NCBI RefSeq assembly: GCF_030269925.1
Contig: NC_085119.1
Location: 14,667,001 to 14,731,000, forward strand
Source of the DNA: Bombyx mori
Lineage: Eukaryota; Arthropoda; Insecta; Lepidoptera; Bombycidae
Direction of reading: 5' to 3'
DNA: 64,000 nucleotides
Below the pieces are notes generated by a model that saw nothing but the letters and a program-made list of their open reading frames with translations, did not search any database and was not told where the DNA came from. This document shows, one piece after another, positions 33,120-44,000 of this stretch; position 1 is the stretch's first letter; every line of letters begins with the position of its first letter. The translations under genes were made by a program, and so were the position numbers.

Positions 33120-36100
33120 CGTTGGGCGTGATATTTATGTTTCTATGTATGGGTGTTTGTGTAGCCTCTTAATAACATCTGCTCAGCGTATTTTGAAACT
33201 TCTTGCTGATCTTTGACTACTAATCGCATCAGATACTGCTGCCAATTTACAGCAAAAAAAAAAAAAGGAAAATATCCCATATTTTTATCGATCGCTTCGT
33301 TTCCGCATTAACTTAATTTTGAATATCATGTTAGTATTTTGGTCTCAAGAGGACAACGAATACTCATTACGTTTGAAAATAAGCCAATTTAATTTTTCTT
33401 TGTCAAAATGGCTTTTATGGAAATATTGCTTTTTATGTTAATTTTTTCCTGTTATTTTGAATATAAAGTAAATTACATATTTGCGTACAGGACGATAATG
33501 AAAAAAGTATATTTTATAGGTGAGTTTGTAAATTGTTTGACACTTATTACGTTACACGTTACTAGAACATTATACGAGAAATTAAGTATTAAAAAATAAT
33601 TTTAATTACGAAAATCTTATTATTGTATTGCACATTTGCATTTCAGCTTTTTAATTTGCCATTTTGCCACTGTTAAACGAATATTAAATTAAGGTTTACA
33701 AAAACCTCAATATCGTTGTCCGTTTGAAGTGCCTGTGGCGTTTAAGAACGCACATTTTTATGATGCGTAAGCCGGAACGCACGAGAAGTGGGAAAAAGAA
33801 TATAGTCTGTGACACGGGACCTTTTTACCGCCAAAAATATAAAACGTAAAAATAATTTATAATGTGTTTAATAACTAATATAATATAATTACTTAGAATT
33901 GTTTATGCCGCTACAACAATAAAATTTCTATTGTTCCAACTGTGGTGTTAATTACATAAAACACGACTTTACGGCGAAATTAAGAAGGGACTCTATATGA
34001 ACTCCCTCATGCCTTTATAGAAAGAAATTCCAATGCGATTCTAATAATGGAATTCTAACCCTGCGAAACATTACGGACGCCTATGGTATTTTTTTTACAA
34101 CTAAGATGACTTAAATCTAAAAAAATCAACTAAAAAGTCGAGTAACCAATGCCTATTAACAAATAAAAAAGTTATTATTTGTCAAATTTTGTACAACCGC
34201 CAACTACCATCTAACAAACAAACTTCCGAACAACAATGAAGTATGGACTAATTTGTCAAACTCCTCACTAGCTATGCCAAGAACACTGTTAGCATTCTCG
34301 TTGATGCTGAGAAATTTAAGACAAAGGACAATGCCCATTTTCTATGGGCGTTTGGGCCCCTAAAAAAAGTTGTCGGGTGATGATGATTTTAACTTAATTT
34401 GATAGACAAAGAAATATCGTTTCATATTCAGAAAACGATTCTTATATTCTCACCCAGGTTTAAGAGAAATCTGTTTTTTTCTGCAGCTAAAATTAAGTTG
34501 TTAATTGTTTTCTTCGAAATCAATAATCGCTCTCATCATTATTTACAGTATTAAATAAGTTAATTGTGGTTAATGTTGCTAGAAATAAGCCCTTACGTAC
34601 ATTTTATTATTATTATATCCTTATAATAATAATAAAATTAAATGAAATCCGGAAGCCGGCAACGATATTGATGTTGTTGTTTTTAAATTCGCCAACAAGC
34701 AGGCAAAGAGCGTAGCCTATACAGCCTAGTCTGTCATAGTTATATTTTTTATATTTTTTTTATGTTAATAAAAATCCGGTGTATTTCTTTTTATTGCTTT
34801 TTGGGAGTTTTGACGTCAACTTGATGAATAGCACATTGAGTGAGCGTGAATTTCCGCAGACCTTTTATCTTGAAAAAAAAAAACAGTCACTGCTATGTTA
34901 GCCACAGTTTTATTCCAATGCCTCAATAATCGTGAACAACGATTATTGACATTTAATACACAAAACAACACCCAATTTGTATATTATACATCACAATAAG
35001 CTATTAAAAAAACATAAAATAAAACTTCAAGTGACGCTTCACTCGAGTTGCTGCCAAAACTCTCTGATCATATATAATAAGAATAGAGTAATGGTAGGCC
35101 ATTGAGATTTTTACTAATGGAATCATTAATAGCTAAAAATATTAAATAATTCATGGTTTTAAGTAATAATTATTATTACAATACATAAATATTGAATTGA
35201 ACAACAATAAACTAAAAAGTCTGTGAATTATAACCATTAGCAATTTTTTTATTTTGTTGTTCAAGTCACAGACAACTCTTTCGTTTGTCAGCATATAAGT
35301 TTACTATAAGGCTGTATGGGCTAATTTTCCCTTTGCCTATTGGCGAATTTAAAAACTATGGCACTCAGTTTTGGGATGTTATCAAATAAGTAATTTATTT
35401 TTTTGTAAAACAATGCCAGGGTGAAAGAAATGTTGATACATAAACTAAGCAACATGAAAAAATAAGGCATAGTTTTTCAAGTACAAATAGTTTTGTCATG
35501 AAGTTGGCCCACTTTTGGGCATTGTCCTTTAAATTTTATAATTTTTCAAGTTACTGTTTTTGATATAAAACTAGCAAATTTAGATTATTCTTAAAAGAGG
35601 ACGCAAATAAATCGACACCAAAATTATGTATTTAATTATTAAACCATTTTTAGGGTTTAATCACGCGTTCACCATTTTCATTTTAGTATTTTCAATGTTT
35701 TGAATACTTTAGTTTTACTTTTCATGGCCTCGGACGAACTAAGTGTTATTTGTCACTATTTGATTATTCTACTAAGTAACGTAATTATTTTTATTAAATC
35801 ACCTTAATCATCGAAAAAGATGACAGCATCTTCAGGTTTGGCACTTCCCATTGCAGTCAAATATTGATTGACTGCAATTTTTGCATTTTCGATAAGACCA
35901 TTGAGACCATCAACTGTTAGATAAATGTCAACCATCTTCTCTATTAAAATTAGGCTATTTGTTTAATATTATTGTCGTACGTCGAAATAGCTTGTTTTTT
36001 TAGAAACTGCCTATATGAATATTGTAAAATGTTATAAAATGCTTGGCACCACTGGCCAGAGCATAAACTGCAAAGCTCGTGTATCGGTTGAAACTTGAAA

Positions 36101-36132
36101 CCACGTATACTGCTTATGTATCATACGCTTTT
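33120..36132. other. AT-rich desert with a possible inverted-repeat element
   Basis: AAAGGACAATGCCCA near 34326 and its reverse complement TGGGCATTGTCCTTT near 35517 form a 15-bp inverted pair 1.2 kb apart, possibly the ends of a degraded DNA transposon. A 63-codon hydrophobic frame at 33408 with a GTGAGT donor-like site is noted but not supported as a gene. Confidence 0.35.
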
Positions 36133-36353
36133 GAAGTGAAACTTCTTTATCGGCGTTGGAAAAAAATTTACCGTCACATTTTTCGGTTACGCGTCACATT
36201 TTTCCGTTACGCGCCATCTTTTTTGTATTCATGTCTATGATAATAAAATCCTTTTGTTTAAACTTTATCTAATTTAACTTTATTTAACCAATTTCTAGAA
36301 AGTTGCATGTAGATCATTTTTCGAAAAATAAGGCCATAAATAAGTTTCACTTC
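36133..36353. mobile_element. Candidate MITE with 12-bp inverted ends, 221 bp
   Basis: Ends GAAGTGAAACTT and AAGTTTCACTTC are exact inverted repeats; the interior contains CGTCACATTTTTCGGTTACGC and a near-repeat of it. No target duplication is obvious. The interior looks like a common moth repeat. Confidence 0.5.
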
Positions 36354-36820
36354 TTACGTGTGTACACTAGTACACGCACACATTTTTTTTTATTTGAGTC
36401 TGATTTTGTTATTTTTTTAAGCTTGGACCACTAAACCTCTTTTTAATAGACAACTTTCTAATGGATACTCTTTAAAATATCAGTTATCTGGTCGTTTTGG
36501 AGAATATGCGGGACAATAAGACAAATATGTTTTTTTTTGTTTTCTATATTTTTGTTTTTTTTTTCTTCTAATAAGTATAAATTACTCTGTGTTCTGCACA
36601 CTTCTTCCAATCGATTTAACTAGGTGTTACATGAATATAAGCAATGTCTTCTTAGAGAGGAAATGCTTTTATCTGTCGAGTGATGTAGATTTAGGACTCA
36701 CTTCATTAAACTGAATCCACAGGAGGCCAAACTTCCACAATGGGTTGAACACATGAAAACAACAGTTAATTGAGTTCTGTAGATTTACACTTTTATCTCA
36801 ATGATATAATTCTATATACC

Positions 36821-37137
36821 TTTTTTTTATTGCTTAGATGGGTGAACGAGCTCACAGCCCACCTGGTGTTAAATGGTTACTGAAGCCCATAGACATCTAC
36901 AACGTAAATGCGTCACCCACCTTGAGATATAAAATAAATAAAATATAAATAAATAAAATAAAATAAATTTATTTATAAATTAAATAAAATCAATAAAAAA
37001 AAAGATATAAGTTATAAGGTCTCAAGTATAGTTACAACGGCTGCCCCGCCCTTCAAACCGAAACGCATTACTGCTTCACGACAGAAATAGGCAAGATGGT
37101 GGTACCTACCCGTACGGACTCACAAGACGTCCTACAC
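36821..37137 (-). repeat. Bm1 SINE 3' half interrupted by an A-rich insertion
   Basis: Reverse copy split at the GAGATATAAG position by 36933-37010. Its two parts are otherwise collinear with other copies. Confidence 0.8.
36933..37010. other. 78-bp A-rich insertion with 7-bp duplication inside Bm1
   Basis: AAATAAAT-type sequence ending in nine A residues, bounded by GATATAA at 36926-36932 and again at 37004-37010. The duplication and the terminal A-run look like a target-primed insertion of an extremely short, tail-only retrotransposon. Confidence 0.6.
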
Positions 37138-37553
37138 CATATAAACTTAACCACCACCTAACTATAAATATATACTTATTTTATCGGCTTGTATTCCATT
37201 GTTATTCACGCATAATCTGAAAAAAAACTAAGTCAATAATTAGTTAATAAACAGCATCAAATGCACGATCCTCAACGCAAGACTCCCCACGAATAGTGCG
37301 AACCAGCAAATTGTACAAACTTGTGCAATTGAAACTCCAATATTATAATCTCGGTTACACTGCCGGCTGTTTTTGCACCGTAAAGGCCATTAAACGGGCA
37401 TATCTCGGGTCGGCACTCCACAAACGACAGACCGGGATACTAATATAGATGGGCCGAGTATGTTCTGGGCAAATTAACTGACTACAGATATAATGTTCTG
37501 TGAGGTTAAGATTACACACGAATTCACGACACATTCGTCTAGCATTTGATATT

Positions 37554-37870
37554 GTTACGCGCTCGTTCTGGTTCGGGATAAATAAATTCCACCAAAGTAC
37601 AACTTAAAAACTGTATTCAACACTTAAAATACTTAAACACTTTAAAACACTCAACAAACACTTTAAAACTCTCAATTCGCTTGTTCCGCTTCGCTTCAGG
37701 TGATCCTTTCGCTGTTTTGCTTCGAGTAGTTCCGATTACTGACTGACTGCGTGCCATCTCTAAAACGCTTTTGTAGCCGATACCTCATCCCTAGAATTAC
37801 CGAGAATATTCTACACATCTCTAGTAGTAGTTTCAGCTATTTGTCAATAGATGGCGTTACTCTTACCTTT
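37554..37870 (-). mobile_element. Solo-LTR-like block, copy 2
   Basis: Reverse-complement relative of 8310-8700. On the plus strand it begins TGTTACGCGC, so in sense orientation it ends CGTAACA, a proper LTR-type terminus. No internal coding region lies on either side. Confidence 0.5.
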
Positions 37871-38639
37871 TTTTTTCTTTTTCTTACCAGCGTAATAATA
37901 TTTTTTTAAGCGTGTACTACGCGAACTTTCACTCACAATATATAGGTATATAATATGTATATAAGGTTATCCTTCGTTCTACCCTTTAAAGTGAAATGGT
38001 TGAAGGCAAAAACGGGTTGGATAGTGGTTTAGATATGTAGAGAGGAAAACAGAGGAGCTGTGTTACCATATTTCGAAAACTTCACGTTTCAAGCCTAGTT
38101 AATAATATATTAAGCATACATAATAATATGTCTGATGTATGCATAGAGATCGTGAGCTCTATTTATGACCTAGAGTAAGTTTTCTTATTTTAGATAAAAC
38201 ATAAAACGTGTTGCAAATAGATTCGGTAGTAGCTAAACATTGGAAGCCCAAGACACATTGCGGAGGGTATTGTACAGCCTAATGAAGCTAAGGATAGCCT
38301 AGGAACACGAATAGACGCTGTTGCCAACTTTTGGCCAACGGCTGGATTTATCCTACAGTGCTACTCAAGTATATGTCATTTGAGTGAGCGAATTTAACCA
38401 GTAGCGAAGATAAGGCTGAATTTGCTCGCAGTTTTCACGGATGTTTTGAAATAAAATTGGGCTACTCATTGTTTTGTAATCCCATTACAAATTTAAAGAG
38501 CTTAAAATGTTCATTTCTTTCATGAATTTATATTGAGACTGTGCGTAAGTCTGGAGAAAAGAGAACCTTTAGTAGTGACAATAGTCTTTTGCACTAGAAA
38601 TATTTTTAAAAGTCAATGTAATATTGTATACTTTATCTA

Positions 38640-38998
38640 CAAGTTCAAAGTCAGCGAGCTATTCAGAGGGCTATGCTTAGAGTTTCGCGGGGTTTCTCTG
38701 AAGAATTAAACCCAAAATGAGGTGATCCAACAGGGAACCAAAGCTATAATAGACATAGCACAGCAGATTAGCAAGCCTAACGGGCAAAGGACCCGCCATA
38801 TTAGCCGGACAACCGATAACTGTTGGGTGAACCGTGTTCTTGAGTGAAGACCGCAAATTGGCAAACGTAGCGCAGGTCGCCCTGAGGCTCGGTAAGAAAT
38901 GTTGCTCAGATGAGAAAAGTTAAGGATCGTGCTCGGTGGCGTGCAATTGGAGAGGCTTAAGTCCAGTAGTGGACTGCTATAGGCTAGTGATGATGATT
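38640..38998 (+). mobile_element. Decayed RTE-like LINE 3' end
   Basis: Frame-shifted remnants read AMLRVSRGVS, IDIAQQISK, RPQIGKRSAGRP and finally DRARWRAIGEA followed by QQWTAIG-like sequence and a GATGAT tail. This is the usual end of lepidopteran RTE-type LINEs. Several stops make it inactive. A complete-looking Bm1 follows 14 bp downstream. Confidence 0.6.
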
Positions 38999-39011
38999 AT
39001 GCTATAAGTAA

Positions 39012-39442
39012 GTGTCATTGTAGCCTAAAAGACAAGACGTCCGGTGCTCTCGTATCTAACGATGGAACGGTGTTCGAATCCCGCAGGCGCGAACCAATTC
39101 TTCTAATGAAATACGTACTTAACAAATGTTCACGATTAGCTTCCATGGTGAAGGAATAACATCGTGTAATAAAAATCAATCCCTCAAAATTATAATTTGC
39201 GTAATTACTGGCGGTAGGACCTGTTGTGAGTCCGCACGGGTATGTACCACCACCCTGTCTATTTTTGTCGTGAAGCAGTAATGCGTTTCGGTTTGAAGGG
39301 CGGGGCAGCCGTTATACTAAGATCTTAGAACTTATGTCGCAAGGTGAGTGGTGAATTCAAGTTGTAGATGTCTATGGGCTCCAGTAACCATTTAACACCA
39401 GGTGGGCTGTAAGCTCGCCAACCAAACTTAACCAAAAAAAAA
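39012..39442 (+). repeat. Bm1 SINE, near full length
   Basis: Head with diverged A box and intact GTGTTCGAATCCC B box, complete body, A-rich end after AAACTTAACC. Confidence 0.82.
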
Positions 39443-40181
39443 CATCTGTCTATTAGCTTCCCGATTTAGGAAATATACACACGATTTAACTAATACAAAT
39501 AGATTCCCCTTCCGCGTAGTCAAATAGTTTGAAATCAAACTAATTTAAGATTTGACCCATTCCAATATAAGACACCGTCGGTGTGTACACATCTCAAGCA
39601 TATAGTACAGTCCCCAACAGATTTATATCAACGTAACGTGGCCTTAGAAAGAAAATTGGTGTGTGAGAAAGGGTTGCCGGTGAAATATTTCAATATGCTA
39701 TTCGCATTGTATACAATCTTGATGAGAAAGTTTGCTTAGCTACTTATGTATGCTTTCTAAGCCGTTTTTATAGGTAAAAGGGGTTTTTGTGGCATAGCCT
39801 GTCGACAATGTATTAAAATTATTGTGATAGTCATTTATCCTAATGATTACTCGTATAGGCCTTTATCGTGTGGTACTGTCTAGACGGTCTTTGGCTGTAG
39901 TTGTTTTAATTGTAGCCAGCTGATTGCTTTTGAGTAGCATTGTTATGGTAATGTAATAAACGCTATCGCTTGGGACATGATTCAAGGATCGTGGCCGGAA
40001 ATAAACTATTTATTTATTTACAGTTCAATTTACACAAGATGACAGAGGTTAGATTTTTTTATCATAGCATGCTATTCATGCATTTTTTTTAATCATAAAT
40101 TAATAGAATGAATAATTCAGAAAAAAACTCGTAGTGAAGAATTTGGGGGTGTAAATGTTAAACGTCCTGTCATTTCTTCAG

Positions 40182-40294
40182 CTTTTTTTTATTGCCCTTG
40201 TAGGTAGATGAGCATACGGCCCACCTGATGGTAAGTGGTTACCGTCGCCCATGGACTTCAGCAATGCCAGGAGCAGAGCCAAGCCGCTGCCTAC
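40182..40294 (-). mobile_element. 3'-terminal scrap of the same CR1/Jockey-type LINE, reverse
   Basis: Begins with poly-T and TTGCCCTTGTAGG, then the reverse complement of the GCTTGGCTCTGC tail unit. No coding part remains. Confidence 0.55.
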
Positions 40295-40589
40295 AAGCTT
40301 GCTACAGCTGCCTACAGCTTGTCATTATTTCTATTATAGTACAACTTTTCTTTGTTTTTTTAATAGCCCACTGACGTCCATTGCTGCATCAGGTCGTTGT
40401 AGATAATCCTCCCGTCCTCCCATATGGTGGACCGAAAAGAATATTAGAATTAATTTTTATTTTCTGCAAAGTGTTATTTAATATATCTGGTATGTTCGTA
40501 ATCTCTAGCTATCTAGATACTATTGATTTCCGCCTGCCTAATCCAACATTAACACGTCAGTAAAATCTTATACCTTTAAACGAGCAATG

Positions 40590-40905
40590 CTTGTATATTA
40601 ATATATTATTATATATATAATCTGAATCTGGGAAACGGCTCCAACGATTTTCATAAAATTTAGTATACAGGGGATTTCAGGGGCGATAAATCGATCTAGC
40701 TACGATTTATTTTCAGAAAATGTTGTTTTATTCGTGTTTTCAATAATCAACTGTTCCCGAGATCTATTGGCGAATAATAATACTATTTTTCTTAATTGAG
40801 GGCAACTAACCGCATTAAAGACACAACAAGATGGCGCTATTAAAAAAAAAACTGAGCAAAGATCGGTCATCATCTTCGATCAATAATACTACTAGATTCG
40901 CGATT
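40590..40905 (+). mobile_element. Helitron-like repeat piece beside the mag-like element
   Basis: AT-rich start, then GGAAACGGCTCCAACGATTT and GGGCGATAAATCGATCTAGC, segments common in moth genomes, then ACTGAGCAAAGATCGGTC near the 3' side. No clean CTRR end with T is visible, so the class is tentative. The 69-aa frame here is not a gene. Confidence 0.4.
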
Positions 40906-40943
40906 AGCGCTTCAAAAACGGCCCGAAAAATAAGACCACAAAT

Positions 40944-41042
40944 AGTGTGTCCGAGGACGCGTGTAATGACAAGGCCGGTTGTTTACGCACTACTTTATTA
41001 TATTGACGGCGGACGCAGCCGCCGATGCTTACATACCTAACA
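40944..41042 (-). repeat. 3' LTR of the mag-like element (99 bp)
   Basis: Direct repeat of 45331-45429 with no difference seen over 99 bp. It lies downstream of the pol stop in transcript sense and is preceded there by the polypurine tract. Confidence 0.93.
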
Positions 41043-41071
41043 ATTTCTCCCTCCCAAATGTCCCCCTTATC

Positions 41072-44000
41072 CTAAAAGAACTTCCTGAAATCAATGGGTG
41101 GCTTATTCCGGCGTGGTCGGCCGGGAGCCGGCTTATCTAGTGTCGGTGATATTGGCTGTGGCGTACTAAACTGTGGGCTATTTCTTCCACTGGAAGGTGA
41201 GCAGCTGGTGGGAGTTACGGGCTCTGCTGATTGTGGGCTTATAGTGGCAGTAATTTGATCTTGGTCAGCACTGCCCATAGTCTCCGCTTCCACAGACTGC
41301 GTCGTTCCTGCTGGCTGGCAGGTATGCGATGATGACGATGACCCTACTTCTGCTGGTGGAGCTGATCCTGTTGCTGCCACTAAAGCCCCTTTAGATCCAG
41401 CTGTTGTTGCCTCGCTCCCGCAGTCGCTGTTCCGTGGATCTGGTATATCCCATACGTTGAATGTGTGAGAGTTTTCTGAAGGTCCACTCTCCCCTTTAAA
41501 CACGTATAGTTGATTTTTATGCCTTTTAATAATCTTATTTTGATCTGGAAAACTGATGTCGTACATAACTTTGCCTGTCTTTTTTATCACAACCCCTTTT
41601 GCCCAGTAACTTTTCGACTTATTAATATATTGTTTGAACCATACTTGTTCCCCCGGCTCTAAGTCTCTGGTAATTTTGCCACCATAATTCTTAGCCTGTG
41701 AGGACTGTTTGTTACTGATTAGCAAGGGTAACTCGGATTGCGAGGGCGATGTGTTTACCGTTAACAAGTCTAACCGCGAGCGGAGTCGATGACCAAAAAC
41801 CAACTGAGCCGGAGACGTTCCCGTGGTACTATTTACCGAATTACGGTAATCAAAAAGGAATTTCGCTAATCGTATCGGAATTTCATCAGTTCTACACCCA
41901 GACGAAAAAATAGTTTTGATACCTTTTTTAACAATTTTAACAAATGATTCCGCCTGTCCATTACTCGACGGATGGTATACTGGAGAAAATAATTGTGTTA
42001 TGTCATTTAACATACAAAAATTGCTAAACTCCTGGGAAGCAAAAGCGGTTCCGTTGTCACTCACTATAGTTTTAGGTACCCCAAACCTTGACATGAATTC
42101 GCATAATTTCGCGATTACGGCTTTAGAGGAGCTATTGCTATTCATGTCATAGCATTCTATCCACTTAGAGTGTGCATCTACTATTATTAAGTAAACTTTG
42201 TTATTTAATGGACCGAAAAAATCTAAATGAATCCTATGAAAAGCGGCATCAGGATAGGGCCAAGGTGCAAGGGCCGCGCGCGGTGGTGACGGGCGCAGTT
42301 GTGCGCACACCCGGCACGTCCCTGCCAGTTTCTCTAGCTCAGCGTCTATACCCGGAAACCACAATCTACTGCGAGCGTCTGCCTTCATTTTAACGATACC
42401 AAAGTGCGAGCTGTGTAGTTCTTCCAATATTCTGCCGCGTACACTTTGTGGAATAATTACTTTGTGACCACGCATGAGAATACCATTTTCTAGTGCGATA
42501 TCGTTTCGACATAAGTAATAAGGCTTAAGACTCTGATTTGATAGCATCGATAACTTACGTGGCCAGCCGTTAGCTACATACTTAGCTACGCTCTTTAGTA
42601 TGGGGTCGCACGCCGTCTCTCGCTGCAGATCTTGCCTCGTGACTGGCAGGCATCCCTCCACTGCGAAACTGATATGCTCGTACGCTGCTACCTCGTCCCG
42701 CACGCCTTCCTCACCTTCGGAACCCGGTTTTGCTACGGGTAGGGCCCGCGATAAGAAGTCAGCTGTGTTCGATGCGCTGTTTACATATTCTATATTATAG
42801 TTATATGCGCTTAAGAATATTGCATAACGTTGTAATCGATTAGCTGTTACTTCTGGTATACCTCTATTATTTCCGAAAATTACCGTAAGCGGCTTATGGT
42901 CCGTACGCAAAGTAAAAGGTTCCGACCTACCATAAAGGAATTGGTGGAACTTTTTCACACCAAATATTATAGCAGTCGCCTCCTTTTGGATTTGTGAATA
43001 TTTTTTTTCTGCAGGCGTTAGCGAGCGAGATGCGTACGACACCGGTCTCTCGACCCCGTTCCGATCCTCCTGTGACAGGATAGCACCTAACCCGACCGGG
43101 GACGCATCTACAGTCACGATTGTTTTTGCATCAGTAATAAAATGTGCTAACACCTGTTCCGATGCTAACATTTTCTTTACGCAAGTGAAAGCCACGTCTT
43201 GCTCATAGTTCCAATGCCATTTGACGCCTTTTTGTAATAAGAAGTGTAATGGGCTTAATATAGACGATGCGTTTGGGACAAAATTCCTATAGTAGTTTAT
43301 AAGCCCTAAAAATGATTGTAGCTCGTTTAAATTTTTTGGAATAGCGGCATCTAAAATTGCTTTTACTTTGTCTGGGTTTTTTCTTATCCCGTTTTTATCT
43401 ATGGTGTAGCCTAAGTATGATACTTCGTTTTGGAAAAATGCGCACTTGTCCTTACGCAGGGTCAAGCCCGCATCCTGTAGACGACACAAAACTTCTTTTA
43501 ATTTTCGTTCGTGCAGAACCCTATTTTCAGCAGTGAGTACCAGGTCGTCCAAGTAACAATACACGCCCTCCATGTCCCCTACCAACGATTCCATAGCCCG
43601 TTGAAAGATAGCTGGCGCGCTCGACAAACCGAACACTAACCGAGTATAATTAAATAGGCCACGCGGGGTGTTAATGCATGTTAATTTTTGTGATTTTTTA
43701 TTAATTCTAAATTGCATATACGCCATAGACAAGTCTAGCTTACTGTACTCCTCACCGTTATGAAGTTTAGTAAACAGTTCTTGAACCGATGGTAGAGGAT
43801 ATCTCTCCACGAGTAGTTGTTTGTTGATTGTACAAGAATAATCCGCACAAATACGAACGCTGCCGTCATTTTTTAGAACCGGGACTATTGGTGAGGCATA
43901 GTCTGAGTACTTTACTGGTTCTAAAATATCCAAGGAAACCAACCGTTCGAGTTCTGCATTAATTCTATCTTTTAATGCAAAAGGTACCGGTCGCGACTTT

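Noticed and set aside
33408..33519. Signal-peptide-like first exon with GTGAGT donor
   Set aside because: Hydrophobic chance frames are common in AT-rich DNA, and no downstream exon was found.
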